The translations under genes and the position numbers were made by a program. A stretch of 64,000 bases of DNA from Laburnicola sp. R22_1 (lineage: Eukaryota > Ascomycota > Dothideomycetes > Pleosporales > Didymosphaeriaceae): assembly GCA_014281115.1 (NCBI GenBank), contig JACONQ010000006.1, forward strand, positions 2,790,001-2,854,000. The letters are read 5' to 3'. The notes below the pieces were generated by a model, which saw only the letters and a list, made by a program, of their open reading frames with translations, had not been told where the DNA came from and did not search any database. Positions 34,781 to 47,057 of this stretch are shown piece after piece (the stretch's first letter is position 1; each line of letters begins with the position of its first letter).

Positions 34781-37517
34781 TTTTTTATTATACTTATTAT
34801 AGATAGTAATATACTATTTTATTACATAGGTATATTTCTTACGTAAATAATTTAAAGATTAATAATTTTTCTTATAGCATATAAAACACTTCTTTAGTCT
34901 TATATAATTAATATTTAATTAGAATCTAAATTATAATAATAATAGTATAAATTGTCTATAAAATCTTTATCTATAAGAAACTAGTCGTCTACTTTTTATA
35001 TAGAAAAATTATATTTACAATTAGTATAGTATATATTAGCCTCTTATAAGTGCTAATAGAATTAGTAATTAATTACAACTTAAATTAATACATAGAGATT
35101 AGTAAATAGCGCTTTATAGGTAAGCTTAATAGTAAATATAGCCTACTCTAGCTCTCGTTATCTATGGTATATTTATATAATAGTAGTATATAAAGAAATT
35201 TCCCTAGTAAAGTTTATACTTAATACTCTTTATATAAGAATAGGCCTATTAACTATTACCTCTAGAACTTTATATAAACTCTTATTATGGTTCTTATATT
35301 AGTATTATATAAAAGTTATTATAGTCTAGTCTATCTAATACTAGTTATAGTTAATAGTAGTATTAAAGTAATTATTAAGTGCTTTATATAAGCGCTTTTA
35401 TAATTGTCTAAGGTAGATAGTATAGAGATAATACTATACTACACTACTAGTAAGGATATCTAAAAAGATATTTAGGTATTAATTCTTAGCAATATCTAGG
35501 CGTCTATATAGGTCTATAAAGATTCTAGTCTTATTTACTAAAATATTATATAGAGCTCCTATATAGTTATTCTTTTTATTCTATATCTTTTAGAATTAAA
35601 TTAGCTTATTAGCTAGAAGTCTCTAAAGAGGTAAATTATACTTAGGCAAAAGCTTATACAGGTTTGATTATAGTATAGACTTAGGTAATATAAATTAGTA
35701 TAGTGCCTATAATTTGCGTTTAACTAGTAATAGCTCTATTCTATATAGTGTTTAATAGTCGCAAATAGGTAAGTAAAATAATAGTTAAGTACTATATATA
35801 AAGAGTAGTAGTTTATTTAGTTATTTATATAAATAAAATTATCCTTAGTGCTTATATAAAGGTTCTTTTAAAATATCTATAGGAACCTATAGCTATATAA
35901 GTACCTATAGTAGTAGCAGCTTACTTTATTTAGGTTTATATGATAGCTTGGTTAGCTTTAGTATTTCTAGAATTAGCTTTAGTGTCTATATATAAGGTGT
36001 TAAGCAAGCTAGTAAAAGTAGTATTATATAAGTAGTATCTATATTGCCTTAGGCTACTTTATATAGTTTGCTAGTATTTATAGCTCTAGTACTTATTCTT
36101 GACTTAATACTCTTTTCTCTTAAGACTGCTATAAGCCCTCTCTTATAAGCATAGCCTAACTCTAAAAATAGTACTCTTTTTATTCTTTAAAGTCTTCTTA
36201 GAATAACTCTAAGAAAGCTATCATTTTCTAGTATAATATATAATACTTAGTAATAGTATATACTACGTATTATTATATTTCTAACTAAGAAGAATTATTT
36301 ACTATATTAATCTTATTATTCTAATATATAGGTCTTATTCCCTTATATAGTTTTTAATATTTCTATTTCTTTAATATACTAATTATATAGTCTAGTATAC
36401 TTAGACATATTAGTATTATCTTATATAATAGTAGAAACTTTATATAAGATAGTAGAGGCTTCTTATAAGGTAGTATGGGTAGCTATTATATAACTAGTTT
36501 GTTTAATAGGTTAGTTATATAAAAAGTTACTCTTTATTAGAATTTATTATTATCTAACTATATATTTATATAGTTACTAGTAGTATACTTAGTACACTAT
36601 CTCTTCTTAAATCTTATATAATAATAATATCTACTTACTAACTTAATAAAAGAGTTAATTAACTATTGTTATAAATAAGAATAGATTTTATATATCTTAT
36701 ATAATTGCTTTCTATATTTTATATAGTAGTAATATCTACTTACTAACTCTATAAAGGTTTAATCTACTAGTCTCTTACGTATAAAAATAAAGTATAATAA
36801 AATAAATTATATAGCTAATAATATCTTATATAATTACTTCTTCTAATTTAGGAAAAACTTTGTTGGAAATTTTAATTTACGCTTTGGATAGACAATAGGC
36901 CACTAGTGTTAGTTTTCCCTTAACCCCCTTTAAAGGGCTTTTTTTACTAGGGGAAAGTGCCCCTCGTCTACCTATACGATTTGCCTATGGCTATATTTAC
37001 TTTATTGAACATTTAGAAGCAATAGAAATGTTAATAATAATAATATAATTACTTTCTTTATTTTATATAGTAGTAATACTTACTTACTAACTTTGTAAAG
37101 TTTTAGTCTACTATTCTCTTATATATAGAGGATAAAGTATATAAAATAAATTATATAGCTAATAATAACTTATATAATCTATTTTTACTTTTACTAATAT
37201 ATAGTTAAGAGTTAGTTAACTACTAATTAGTATTAAATAGATACTTAATAGCCAGCTATATAGATATTAAATTCTAATTCTCTATACTAGTAAGTGTATA
37301 GGGTGTATAGAAAAATTATATAAGAAAAGAAAATAATATAATAAAACTAACTTTAGTAATGGTTACTTATATCTAAAAGGAGTGTAAATAAAAAAAAGAT
37401 TTTATAGTATATACGCTATAGTATATAGGCATTATATAATTTCTACGTAATACTATTATATAATAATATTAATATCTTAATATACTTAGGTACTCTTGCC
37501 TATATAGAGTATAGATA
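34780..37517 (-). mobile_element. L-family LTR element, minus copy
   Basis: Its 5' LTR is at 37231-37517 in reverse orientation. Internal sequence runs leftwards. The leader repeats are at 37215-36640 and the gag-like frame at about 36430-34780. This is the reverse complement of 59480-61130, including the segment matching 60060-60250 at about 35860-35700. The 3' LTR is not recognisable. A 203-bp SINE-like insertion lies in the leader at 36840-37042. The copy faces the plus copy starting at 30171, giving an inverted pair about 7 kb across. Confidence 0.78.
36840..37042. mobile_element. SINE-like 203-bp insertion with 12-bp target duplication
   Basis: L leader homology is interrupted by 203 bp flanked by ATATAATTACTT at 36828-36839 and 37043-37054. 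The insert is not RIPed (it contains ACGCTTTGGATAGAC and GGGGAAAGTGCCCCTCGTC). It ends in a TTAATAATAATA simple-repeat tail and has no terminal inverted repeats. That is the form of a short retroposon. No convincing pol III A/B boxes were seen. RIP sparing fits its short length. Confidence 0.7.
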
Positions 37518-37564
37518 CTATAGATATTTTATAGTATAATTGTGTATTTGTATATTCTCTATAC

Positions 37565-38141
37565 CTCTAGTATCTACTTAGTATAACTACTATTTTTAAA
37601 GTAAGTAGCTATTAATTAGAAATCTAATACTACGCAGTAATTACTATAAGCTATATAATAGTATATAGTTACTAATATAGACTCTTACTATATAAAAATA
37701 TCTATATTCTTTTAGTCTTTATTCTTAATAATTATAAGCACTTTATATCTAAACTAGTATAGGGCAATCTATATTATAAGGCTTATTCTACTAATTCTAG
37801 ACTTCTACTTACTAAGATCTATATTCTTCTTAATATAATAATCTAATTCTATAGTAGCTATTTATGGGTCTTTAGTATAGACTATATAGTTTTTAATATT
37901 AAGTAGCGTCTAGCTATTATATCTAGTTATATTATTATTATTTATATTTTCTAGATAGAAGTTTAATACTATATATCTAGTAGCGATAGCGTCTTTAGGA
38001 TAAGGAATATATATAGTATAGTCTAACCTTAAGGTTTTAACTAGTAATTAAATATTTATAAGAATAGAAAGGTAGTATAAATAGGTAATCTTTATCTAGT
38101 TGCGTATTTTATACTATGTAGGCAATAGCTATGCATTATTA
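37565..38141 (-). repeat. R1 repeat, internal fragment
   Basis: This is the reverse complement of roughly R1 positions 190-770. It matches 1-580 of this window and 14720-15300 inverted, and it lacks both R1 ends. Confidence 0.75.
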
Positions 38142-38677
38142 AAAATCTTTATTATGTTAAGATTCTAACCAAGGTTAAATCTACACTATATATAGAGAGA
38201 AGTAAAATAAAATACACTAATACCTAGTATCTAGTATATAGTAGTAGTAATAAATTATTTATAAAATAATAATTATTTTATTATTAATATTCTACTTAGT
38301 AATAGTAATTAATAGATAGTCTAGCATAACTAAGTTATATATTATCTCTTAGCTAGTAGACTATTAGAGAGCTATAGTAGAGCTACGCAAAGTCATAACT
38401 ATAGTTCGCTATATACATAGTGTATAAGTCTCTTATAATATTAGTAACGTCTAGAATACTAAATTTTTATTTCTTTATTTATTTTATCTAGTAATATAAT
38501 AACTTTCTAGTAACATAATATTACGTCTAAATCTAATACCTATAGCAATATAGCTATTATTAAATTTAGTTAGGGCATAGATAACTAGCTAGGTAAAGTT
38601 AAGAATAATTTCTAGAGATTTAGCAACCTTATGCGACTAAAAGAATTATTAAAGGAGCCTCCAGAGCTTATCTTTAT
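38142..38677 (+). pseudogene. Gypsy G1-family internal fragment
   Basis: The portion 38560-38675 is the reverse complement of about 8000-8110 in G1. Shared landmarks are TAAAGTTAAGAATAATT, GAGATTTAGCAACCTTATG and AGAATTATTAAAG. Similarity extends towards 38480 (TAATAACTTTCTAGTAA). It is a second, plus-strand remnant of the G1 gag/protease region, ending at an R1 5' fragment. Confidence 0.6.
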
Positions 38678-38737
38678 TAGAAAGAGAAATATCGCAGACC
38701 TTTTAGTATATAGTACAACGCTATAAGAGAAAGCTGT
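38678..38737 (+). repeat. R1 repeat, 5' terminal 60 bp
   Basis: TAGAAAGAGAAATATCGCAG followed by ACCTTTTAGTATATAGTACA matches the R1 start. It is cut after AAGAGAAAGCTGTAT, where G2 begins. Confidence 0.8.
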
Positions 38738-41700
38738 ATATTCTTAATATAAGTAACTTTAAGTATCTTACTTTAATAAATAATATCTGTAATAAGGCTA
38801 GTAAACTAGACCTATATAATAGCACTTAAGATAAGCTTAAGATATAAATTCTATAGCTAAACCTTTACTTCTATATTTTTAACTAAGAAAAGCCTAAAGA
38901 TAAGAAAACTCTAGATAAAAAAAAGTTATCTTTGCCGCTATATATATGCGAGACTAAGCCGCTAACTAGGTTTAGCTACACCTAGGACTATACCTAGCTA
39001 GAGAGAATATTAAAGAAGATACTATTAATTAAGTTATTAAAAACTATAGTAACTTTAAGAATTAACTCTAATAACTCTTTAAAATTACTAATAGAGTACT
39101 CCTAATAAAATAAGCTATTTAAAGTTTTAAGTAAACCCACTTTATATCTAAGTATACTACTAAGTTTAAGCACTATATAATACAAATTAAGTAAACGAAT
39201 AATACTTTAATAGTTATATATAAGTAAGAATTAAAGTAATTTATATATAAAGAGCTATGATATAGTAAAGTAGCTATTAATACCTTAGATAATTTATATA
39301 ATAAATCTATCTAGATTAATATAGAATAGTATAAACTAAATTATAAACTATAATATAACTCTTATATAATACTAAGCTATAGTAAGATATCTGCACACTA
39401 CTAAATAGTATCTTAGCTACGTAAATAAGACCCCTATAACAACTAGCCTATAGAAGGAATTTAGTATAGTTATACTATTAATAACCTAGAAAAAGAAAGG
39501 ATAAGGTAGCATATATATTAAACTATAAATAAACTAATATACTATTAAATAACTAAAATAAGCGCACTTTTAGAGAATTCTATAAGGGACACTAATTTAG
39601 TAAGACTAAAACACGCACTTATTATATATATAATAAACTAGGCTATGTAGCTAGAAACTATAGATTTAAAAATAAGGTTATTAAGTAGTTAAATATACTA
39701 TCTATTATTAATATAGATATAACTAATAAAGAATAGTAGGTAGTAATCTTTATTAATAACCTTAGTATTAATAAAGCGAACTCTAAATAAGTAGACTCCC
39801 TAGACTTATAACTATATAAGGATGCTAAAGAAGATTTAAATATAGAAAAAATTAAACTAATTTAATAACTACTAATACTATACCCTTAGGCTAGTCACTA
39901 TAAAGATAACTCTATATTACTTAACTATATACTAAAACCTAACTTAGTTAATAATATACTAAGTATATAGGGTTTCTTAAAACCTTACTAACTAAGAAAT
40001 AAAGATCTAGCGTATAGATTAATTTATAGCTCTAGATGCGCCTTAATTATTATTTTAGGAAAATAGGGAATAGGTAGACTATAAATATAAGTACTAGCCT
40101 AAGGATAAAGTCTACCTAAATAAGAAATTTAAATACAAACTAAAGTATAATCTAGACTACTATAACCCTATATATAAATCTCTTAGATAGAAATACTATA
40201 AGAAGAATTAGTACACTATCTATTCCTAGAATAAGGAATATAATAGCTTATTCCTATAAGTTAAGTAATACTATTACTAGAAATAGTTTAACTATCCTAT
40301 TATCTAGTGTAATAAGTACCTATAGAATAAATAAGTAATAAAGTACTTTCTATAACTTAATAATACTATAAGCTAGATATGCTTAATACTTATAAATAGA
40401 AAATATATATAATTCTTCTAGTACACCTGCCTATATACTAGATATAAAAACTACTAGATAGGAAGAGAGTAAATAAATTTAAATATAATCAAACTAAATA
40501 AGCTATAATAATTAAACCTAAACTAACACTAAAGAATAAATATAGTAAAGCTTTCTATAATAAATAGGCTATAATGCTACTAAGAAAAAAAGTAGTACTA
40601 ATAAAAATAGAAAGTAATATTAAGCCTATAGTTATATTACTACTTATAGTATAGTATATATATACTATAGCTGTAGTAATAATATATACTTTTAAAAGTA
40701 TAGAAGGTAAAAGAAAAATGTAACTATCTTACTTTAGAGGCGTATAATAACTATAATATATCTTTTTAAATCTAGGCTTTAGAGAAAAGAAGCCTTTATT
40801 AAATTAAATACTATAAATAGTTAGGCATTGATTAAGCTATTAGTTAGGCTTAATAAAGTGTATATAGAAGCTCTACTAGACTTAGGCGCGTAGAAAAACT
40901 ATATTTTCTAAGCTTTTATAACTAGAGTAAGACTTTAGTTATAAAGGAAAGAGAAGTTATATATACTTTATATTGCGAATAGAATGCCTATACCATAAAT
41001 ACCTATAGTTAACTATAAGGTTATAGCTAATCTTATTATAGAATAAGATAGACACACACTTATAGAAAGGATAACCTAGATATACTTAATAAATTAAGCT
41101 ATAATATTATATTAGAAATACCTAGTTTAAGAAGAATAATCTCTAGATTAAGTAGAGAATATGAAGAATATTCTTATAGTATAATAATAGTGTATTATAC
41201 ATAAAGCCTACGTATTAGTAGCGTTTAATAGTAAATAAGAAAGCTATTAATAATATAGTTTTGCAACTAAAAGTTAATAAATATAGTTTAACCTTAGTAG
41301 ACGCTAGTAGAAACTACTAGATTATAAAATATAAGATAATAGTAGAGAGAAAAGAATAACCGATAATATCTCTAAAAAATATATAGAATAAAGTTATTCG
41401 TTTTAGAAAGAGAAAGAAAGAGCTAACCTACCTAAGTATTAATCCTAGGATGATACAATTAACCTAGAAGAGGAAAAAAACGCTACTCGTTAGACTACTT
41501 TATAGTAAATTAGGAAAAGAACTCTAGTAAAAAAAGGAATTTATTAAAAAGAGCTTTAATAAAGAATATATTAGACTATTTAAGTTACTAGTAGCGAGCC
41601 TATTTATATTTATACCTAAGAAGAATAGAAAATCTTAACCCTATATAGACTATAAAAAACTTAATAATATAACAATTAAGAATTATTATCTATTACTAAA

Positions 41701-42880
41701 TATTGCAAAACTTTAAGACTAACTCTTAAAAGCTAGAATCTTTATAGTAATAGATATACGCAATAAATACTATCTTATATAAATAAAGAAAGATAAAGAA
41801 TAGAAGATAGTATTTAGAATACACTATAAACTATTTAATTATATAGTTATGCCTTTTAGACTTACTAATATACTAGTAACTTTTTACGCACTTGTAAATA
41901 ATAAGCTATGCAACTACCTAAATATATTTATTATTATATATGTAGATAATATTCTTAAATACTCTATAAATAAATAAGATTATATTAAATATATGAGGAT
42001 AGTGCTAAGAATATTAGATAGAGCGCACTTATAAACTAAGCTATAGAAATATAAATTCTATGTGTAGAAACTTACGTTTCTATAATATATTATTAGCACT
42101 ATAGGAATTAGTATAGCACTTAATAAAATTAAATATATTAAGAATTAGCTATAACTAAAGATAGCTAAGAATATCTAAGAATGCTTAGGGTTTTGGGGAT
42201 TTAACTAATAATTTATTAAAGGATATGCTAAGGGTGTAATACTTTTAATAAATCTTACTAAAAAGGACACGCCTTTTCTATAGACAAATAAATATAATAT
42301 AGTGTTTTATAATTAAAGATAGTATGTATTAAGCTACTAGTTCTTATCTACTTCTAAGATAAAGAACTGCTATAATTTAAAATAGACGTAAGCAACCTTA
42401 CGCTAGGCGCCTATACAAAATAAGAGAAAAATAAAAAATAGCACTCTATTATATACTATTTACGCAAGTTTAATAATACTAAGGTATAATATAATATCTA
42501 TAATAAGAAACTTTATATAATTATAAAGGCACTTAAGTATTAAAAAATCTATGCGTATAGTTATATAGATCTTATAATCTTTACTAACTATAAGAATCTT
42601 ATATAATTTATAATAATAAAAGAACTAACGCTAAAATAAGCTTAATAAGTAGAAACGCTAGAATAGTATAAATTTAAAATTCTATACACTCTAGGCAAGG
42701 AAGATAGAAGAGCTAATGCTTTTAACTAATAAAGCAACCTTATAGGAGAAAAAATAAAGATATGCTTTGTAATATTCTAATAAAATTAAGACAGATTACT
42801 TAAACTAATAGTAAAACTTAATTAACTTCTAGTTATTACTAGAAATATACCTAAGAAATAGTAGACTAATATTATTTAAT
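38738..42880 (+). pseudogene. Ty3/gypsy chromodomain element G2: gag, protease, RT, RNase H, RIP-degraded
   Basis: This is the plus-strand polyprotein of a Ty3/gypsy element, interrupted by many TAA/TAG stops. At 39617-39668 a zinc knuckle reads YIYNKLGYVARNY, i.e. C-x2-C-x4-H-x4-C with Cys and His turned to Tyr. Protease is at 40870-40905 (ALLDLGA, where DSGA is usual). Reverse transcriptase is at about 41580-42130: IFIPKKNRKS, stop, PYIDYKKLNN, then the catalytic box YVDNILKYS at 41939-41965 (YVDD expected). After it comes FIKGYAKGVILLINLTKKDTP, typical of the RT-RNase H connection. RNase H follows to about 42870. It is split at 42881 by the short L element, and the frame continues at 44727. 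Confidence 0.88.
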
Positions 42881-43170
42881 TGTCTATACACCGTATAGGC
42901 AAGAACACCTAAGGGTATTAAGGTTTTAATATTATCCGCATAATAGCATTATATAGAGATTATGTAATATCTATATATTGTAGCCTATACGCTATAGAAT
43001 TTTCTTTGTTTTATTTGTCTCCTTCTAGATATAAGTAATTATTACTAAAGTTAGTTCTATTATATTATTTTCTTTTCTTATATAATTGCCCTATATACCC
43101 TCTACACTTACTAGTATAGAGAATTAGAATTTAATATCTATATAGCTAGCTATAGAGTACCTATTTAACA
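42881..43170 (+). repeat. L-family 5' LTR
   Basis: The 290-bp LTR starts TGTCTATACACCGTATAGGC and ends CTATTTAACA, giving the TGT...ACA termini typical of LTRs. It is followed by CTAATTAGTAATTAATTAAC internal sequence. Confidence 0.9.
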
Positions 43171-44432
43171 CTAATTAGTAATTAATTAACTTTTAACTAC
43201 AAATTAGTAAAAGTAAAAATAAATTATATAAGTTATTATTAGCTATATAATATATTTCGCATACTCTATCCTTTATACGCAAAAGAATAGTAAACTAAAA
43301 CTTTATAGAGTTAGTAAGTAGATATTATTACTATATAAAATAAAGGAGCAATTATATAAGATATTATTAGCTATTTAATTTAATTTATTATATACAATTC
43401 TTAATATATAAAAGTATAGTAAATTAAACCTTTATAAAGTGAGTAAGTAAATATTACTATTATATAAAATAAAGGAAGCAATTATATAAGATATATAAAA
43501 CCTATTCTTATTTATAAAAATAGTAGATGAACTTTTTATTAAGTTAGTAAGTAGATATCACTACTATATAAGATTTAAAAAGAGATAGTGTACTAAGTAT
43601 ACTGCTAGTAACTATATAAACACATAGTTATATAATAATAAACTCTAATAAAGTGCGACCTACTATATAACCGACCTATTAAACGAACTAGTTCGGAGGG
43701 TAATATGCATTCTTTTGCCTAGAAAAGCTACTATAGTAGTATTAAAGCTACAAAGGCCTAGCTAGTTAAGACCCGCTAGTATAAGCGCTATTATTTACAC
43801 CAAGTTAGTATTATATAAAGATAAGATATTATATAATAAAAGATATAGTTTAGCACTATATAAAATATGGAATTAGTTTAATAATAAAAAAGCTAGAGAG
43901 AAGAAATACGTATAGAGAGATATTTAAAGTAGAAGATAAGAGAGAGAAGAATAAAGGAAGGAAAGCCTATCTTATATACCTCTCCCTTCTGTCTAAAGTC
44001 TTAATTTCTATCTTTTATTAGCGTTTATATTTTCTTTATTTAATATTATATAATTACCTAATATTGCTACCTAAATAAATAAGATAAATAGGTCTATCTA
44101 GTATATAAGAAACAAACTAAGTAAAAGGGCTTTATATAGATAATATATTATTACTATAATTATATTCTTAGCTGCATAATTTTACTCTTAATTACTATTA
44201 GCTAAATAGCTACTCTACTATTAATAAGCCTAATTGTGCCTCTAATAAATAGTAGTAAGGTATAATAAATAGTTACTTAATAGAATCTTTTTACTAACTA
44301 AAGTAGACTAGCGAGATTAGGGAAACGTATAGATAGGGAAATAATATATAAATAAGGTAAATACTAGCAACTAGATAGTTTATATAGAAAAAGAGAACTA
44401 CTAATAGTAGCTTTAGAATAAAAAGTTACTAG

Positions 44433-44721
44433 TGTTTATATACTATATAGGCAAGGACACTTAAGAGTATTAAAGTTTTAATATTATTATATAATAGTAT
44501 TATATAGGAGTATATAATATCTATATATCATGGCCTATACGCTATAGAATCTTCTTCTTTCTATTTATATTTCTTTTAGATATAAGTAATTATTACTAAA
44601 GTTAGTTCTATTATATTATTTTCTTTTTTTATCTAATCGCCCTATACATTCTCTACACTTACTAGTATAGAAAAGTAGAATTTAATATCTATATAGGTAG
44701 CTGTAGAGTATCTATTTAATA
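44433..44721 (+). repeat. L-family 3' LTR
   Basis: The 289-bp partner of 42881-43170 starts TGTTTATATACTATATAGGC and ends TATTTAATA (ACA changed to ATA). It is immediately followed by the TTAAT duplication. Confidence 0.9.
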
Positions 44722-44726
44722 TTAAT

Positions 44727-46709
44727 AATATTATAATAACCCTATGTATAGACATCTAGGCATTAAGAAAATAATAAAACTTATTTAGCAAAACTATAGC
44801 TTTAAAAGAATTAAAAAAGTAGTAGAAATATATATTTATAAGTATATAGACTATTAATATAATAGGTATGCTACGCATTTTAAGTGTAGAGAAATATAAG
44901 CTATTAAAATACTAATAGTACTATAGGAAGACATTACTATAGATTTTATTATAGGAATACTAAAATCTAAGGATTTAGTAATAGAAATTACATATAATAC
45001 TATATTAGTAATAGTCTATTAACTAACTAAATATATTAAACTAATACCTTATAGAAAGACTATAATAGCAAAGGAACTTACATTCCTTATTCTAGATTAA
45101 CTTATTAGATATTATAGAATTCTAAAGATAATTATTAGTAGTAGAGATAAGCTCTTTACCTTAAACTTCTAGACAACGCTTATAGCACTTATTAAAATAA
45201 AATAAAAGCTTTTAAGAGCTTATTATCTATAAATAAATAGATAGATAGAATATATAAATTAGACTATTAAAACGTACCTACGTATTTACTATAATAACTA
45301 GAAGAATAATTAGGTTTAATTACTACCTATTACATAATTTATATATAATAATAAGATTTTAGCAGCTATAGAATATACACTATTCTACGCAAACTATAAA
45401 AGACATCTATACTTCTTTAATTAGACATTTTCTATAATAATTAATGCAGAAGAAGCTATTAGTATAGTAGAAAATATAAAGAAAATACATAAATAACTCT
45501 GAGAAAATTTTAAAAAAGCTTAATAGAAATTTATTTCCTACGCAAACTAATAATAAAAAATAGCACCTTAGCTAAAAAAGAGAAATAAAGTATACCTACT
45601 TATAAAGAATCTTTAAATTTAGAGAAAGAAAGATAAGAAACTAGATTATATTAAGGTTAGACAATTTTTTATTTCTAAATAAATATTACTAGTTCATTAT
45701 AAACTAGAGTTACTATCTAATACTAAAATACACCTAGTATTTTATATAGACTACTTAGAACCTATAGACCTAAAAACACTAGTTTAAACTATCTTCTACT
45801 ACTAGGTTTAGAAAGAAAACAAATTTAAAGTTAAATTAATTCTATACTATATTAATAAGCTAAGAATATACCTTATTACGTAGAAGGGATATCTATATAG
45901 TAAAGATATATAGAAACCCTTATAGAATCCAGATAACTATTAGAAAAAGATTTAAGAGTACTAGAGGAAAAAACACTACACCTTTAGTTTAAGATAAAAA
46001 TAGAAGCCTCTATAGAAGGAATAAGACCTAGTATATTAGGATTAATTAAACGAGGATTTAAGGCCTAATCTAGACCTAAGGAACTAGGTATTAACCTATT
46101 CTTTAGCTAAGTAATATTCTACTTTAAATCTTTAAGACCTTTAAGATATTTAATCTTCTTAACAAATTATATTAAGTTCTCTAATAATTTATTCTTACAC
46201 TTTTTAATAATTATTTTTATTTTAATAAATAATTCTGCTTTGCGCAAGTAGCCTATAATACTACTATAGCTACTTTTTTTTCTGCTATAGCTGCTTCTTC
46301 TAGTTGCACTAGGCAATTAACTTTAGAGTTAATTTAGGAAAAGTTTAGAACTATAGACTCTACTAGCTTATATTTTATTATACTATTCTTATAATAGTTT
46401 CTATATTAAAACTTTAATAATAATATCTTATACGCTAAATTCTTCTTTGCGTAATATTTATAGGATACTATTATAACCTAACTAATAGCGTTTATTTAAT
46501 CTCCTATAGTATAATAATAGATAGTGCTATAAAAGCGCATTAGTTGCTATATAAAGATATATAGCTAAAGAGAAAAGGTAATATTAAGATTCTAAGAGAA
46601 AAGAAGTTTAAAGACGCTATTAATAGAATATAACATAGTGCCCTACTAAGAATTATATAATATTCTATAGTATTTTAAATACTAAGCTATAGGACACTAG
46701 GACTATATA
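44727..46709 (+). pseudogene. Ty3/gypsy element G2: integrase and C-terminal chromodomain, RIP-degraded
   Basis: This continues 38738-42880. The integrase zinc-binding start reads RHLGIKK at 44750-44770. The core has TIDFIIGILKSKDLVIE near 44937 (first Asp block), IISSRDKLFT near 45135 (second Asp), and INRQIEYINQTIKTYLR near 45226-45290 (QTDGQTER-type motif before the final Glu helix). At about 45840-45965 the frame reads RIYLI..KGYLYSKDI..PLQNPDNY. This is the YLVKWKGYP...TWEP..NL pattern of a chromodomain, placing G2 in the chromodomain-bearing clade of Ty3/gypsy. Such domains are thought to bias insertion towards heterochromatin. No domain is visible in 46050-46709, and the LTRs of G2 were not identified. 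Confidence 0.85.
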
Positions 46710-47001
46710 TGTCAGATATACGGGTATTCTTGATGAGTTGAGATGGAAAAGTGGTGGGTTAATTGATTGATTGTGTGTGTTCTGTCGGAGAAGCTCGGCT
46801 ACCGCGAGAAGTAACTATCTAGTACTAAGCCGCACTAGTACTATTTAGAATAGTACAGGGGCAGTGTAAAACAGTAGTGCGCCAGCCTCCTCAGTGTATT
46901 TCAATGTGAAATCACTGTGATTTACACTGATTACCACTGTAAGGGGCCATATGATCGTACACACCTACCCACTGGATTTCACAGTGACTGTCTATCTGAC
47001 A
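46710..47001 (-). repeat. Copia 3' LTR
   Basis: It is 292 bp with perfect 9-bp inverted ends TGTCAGATA/TATCTGACA. It differs from the other LTR only in the run GTTAATTGATTGATTG against GTTGATTAATTGATTG, two G/A differences. Confidence 0.95.
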
Positions 47002-47057
47002 CACCCCCTCAGCTTGGAACCATCTCAAGCTGGACCTAATTCTTCGCAGCCGTACTA

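Larger units (their letters stand above)
42881..44721 (+). mobile_element. L element, complete short derivative (1841 bp)
   Basis: It is bounded by a 5' LTR (42881-43170) and a 3' LTR (44433-44721), with perfect 5-bp target duplications TTAAT at 42876-42880 and 44722-44726, inside gypsy G2. The internal 1.26 kb has the L leader repeats, then jumps to the distal L region at an AACTAG junction near 43690. The gag-like frame between the equivalents of 59430 and 61230 is missing. It is non-autonomous and RIPed. Confidence 0.9.

Noticed and set aside
36840..37042. tRNA gene or tRNA-derived SINE with clear A and B boxes.
   Set aside because: No convincing A box or GGTTCGA-type B box could be seen on either strand, so only SINE-like structure is claimed.
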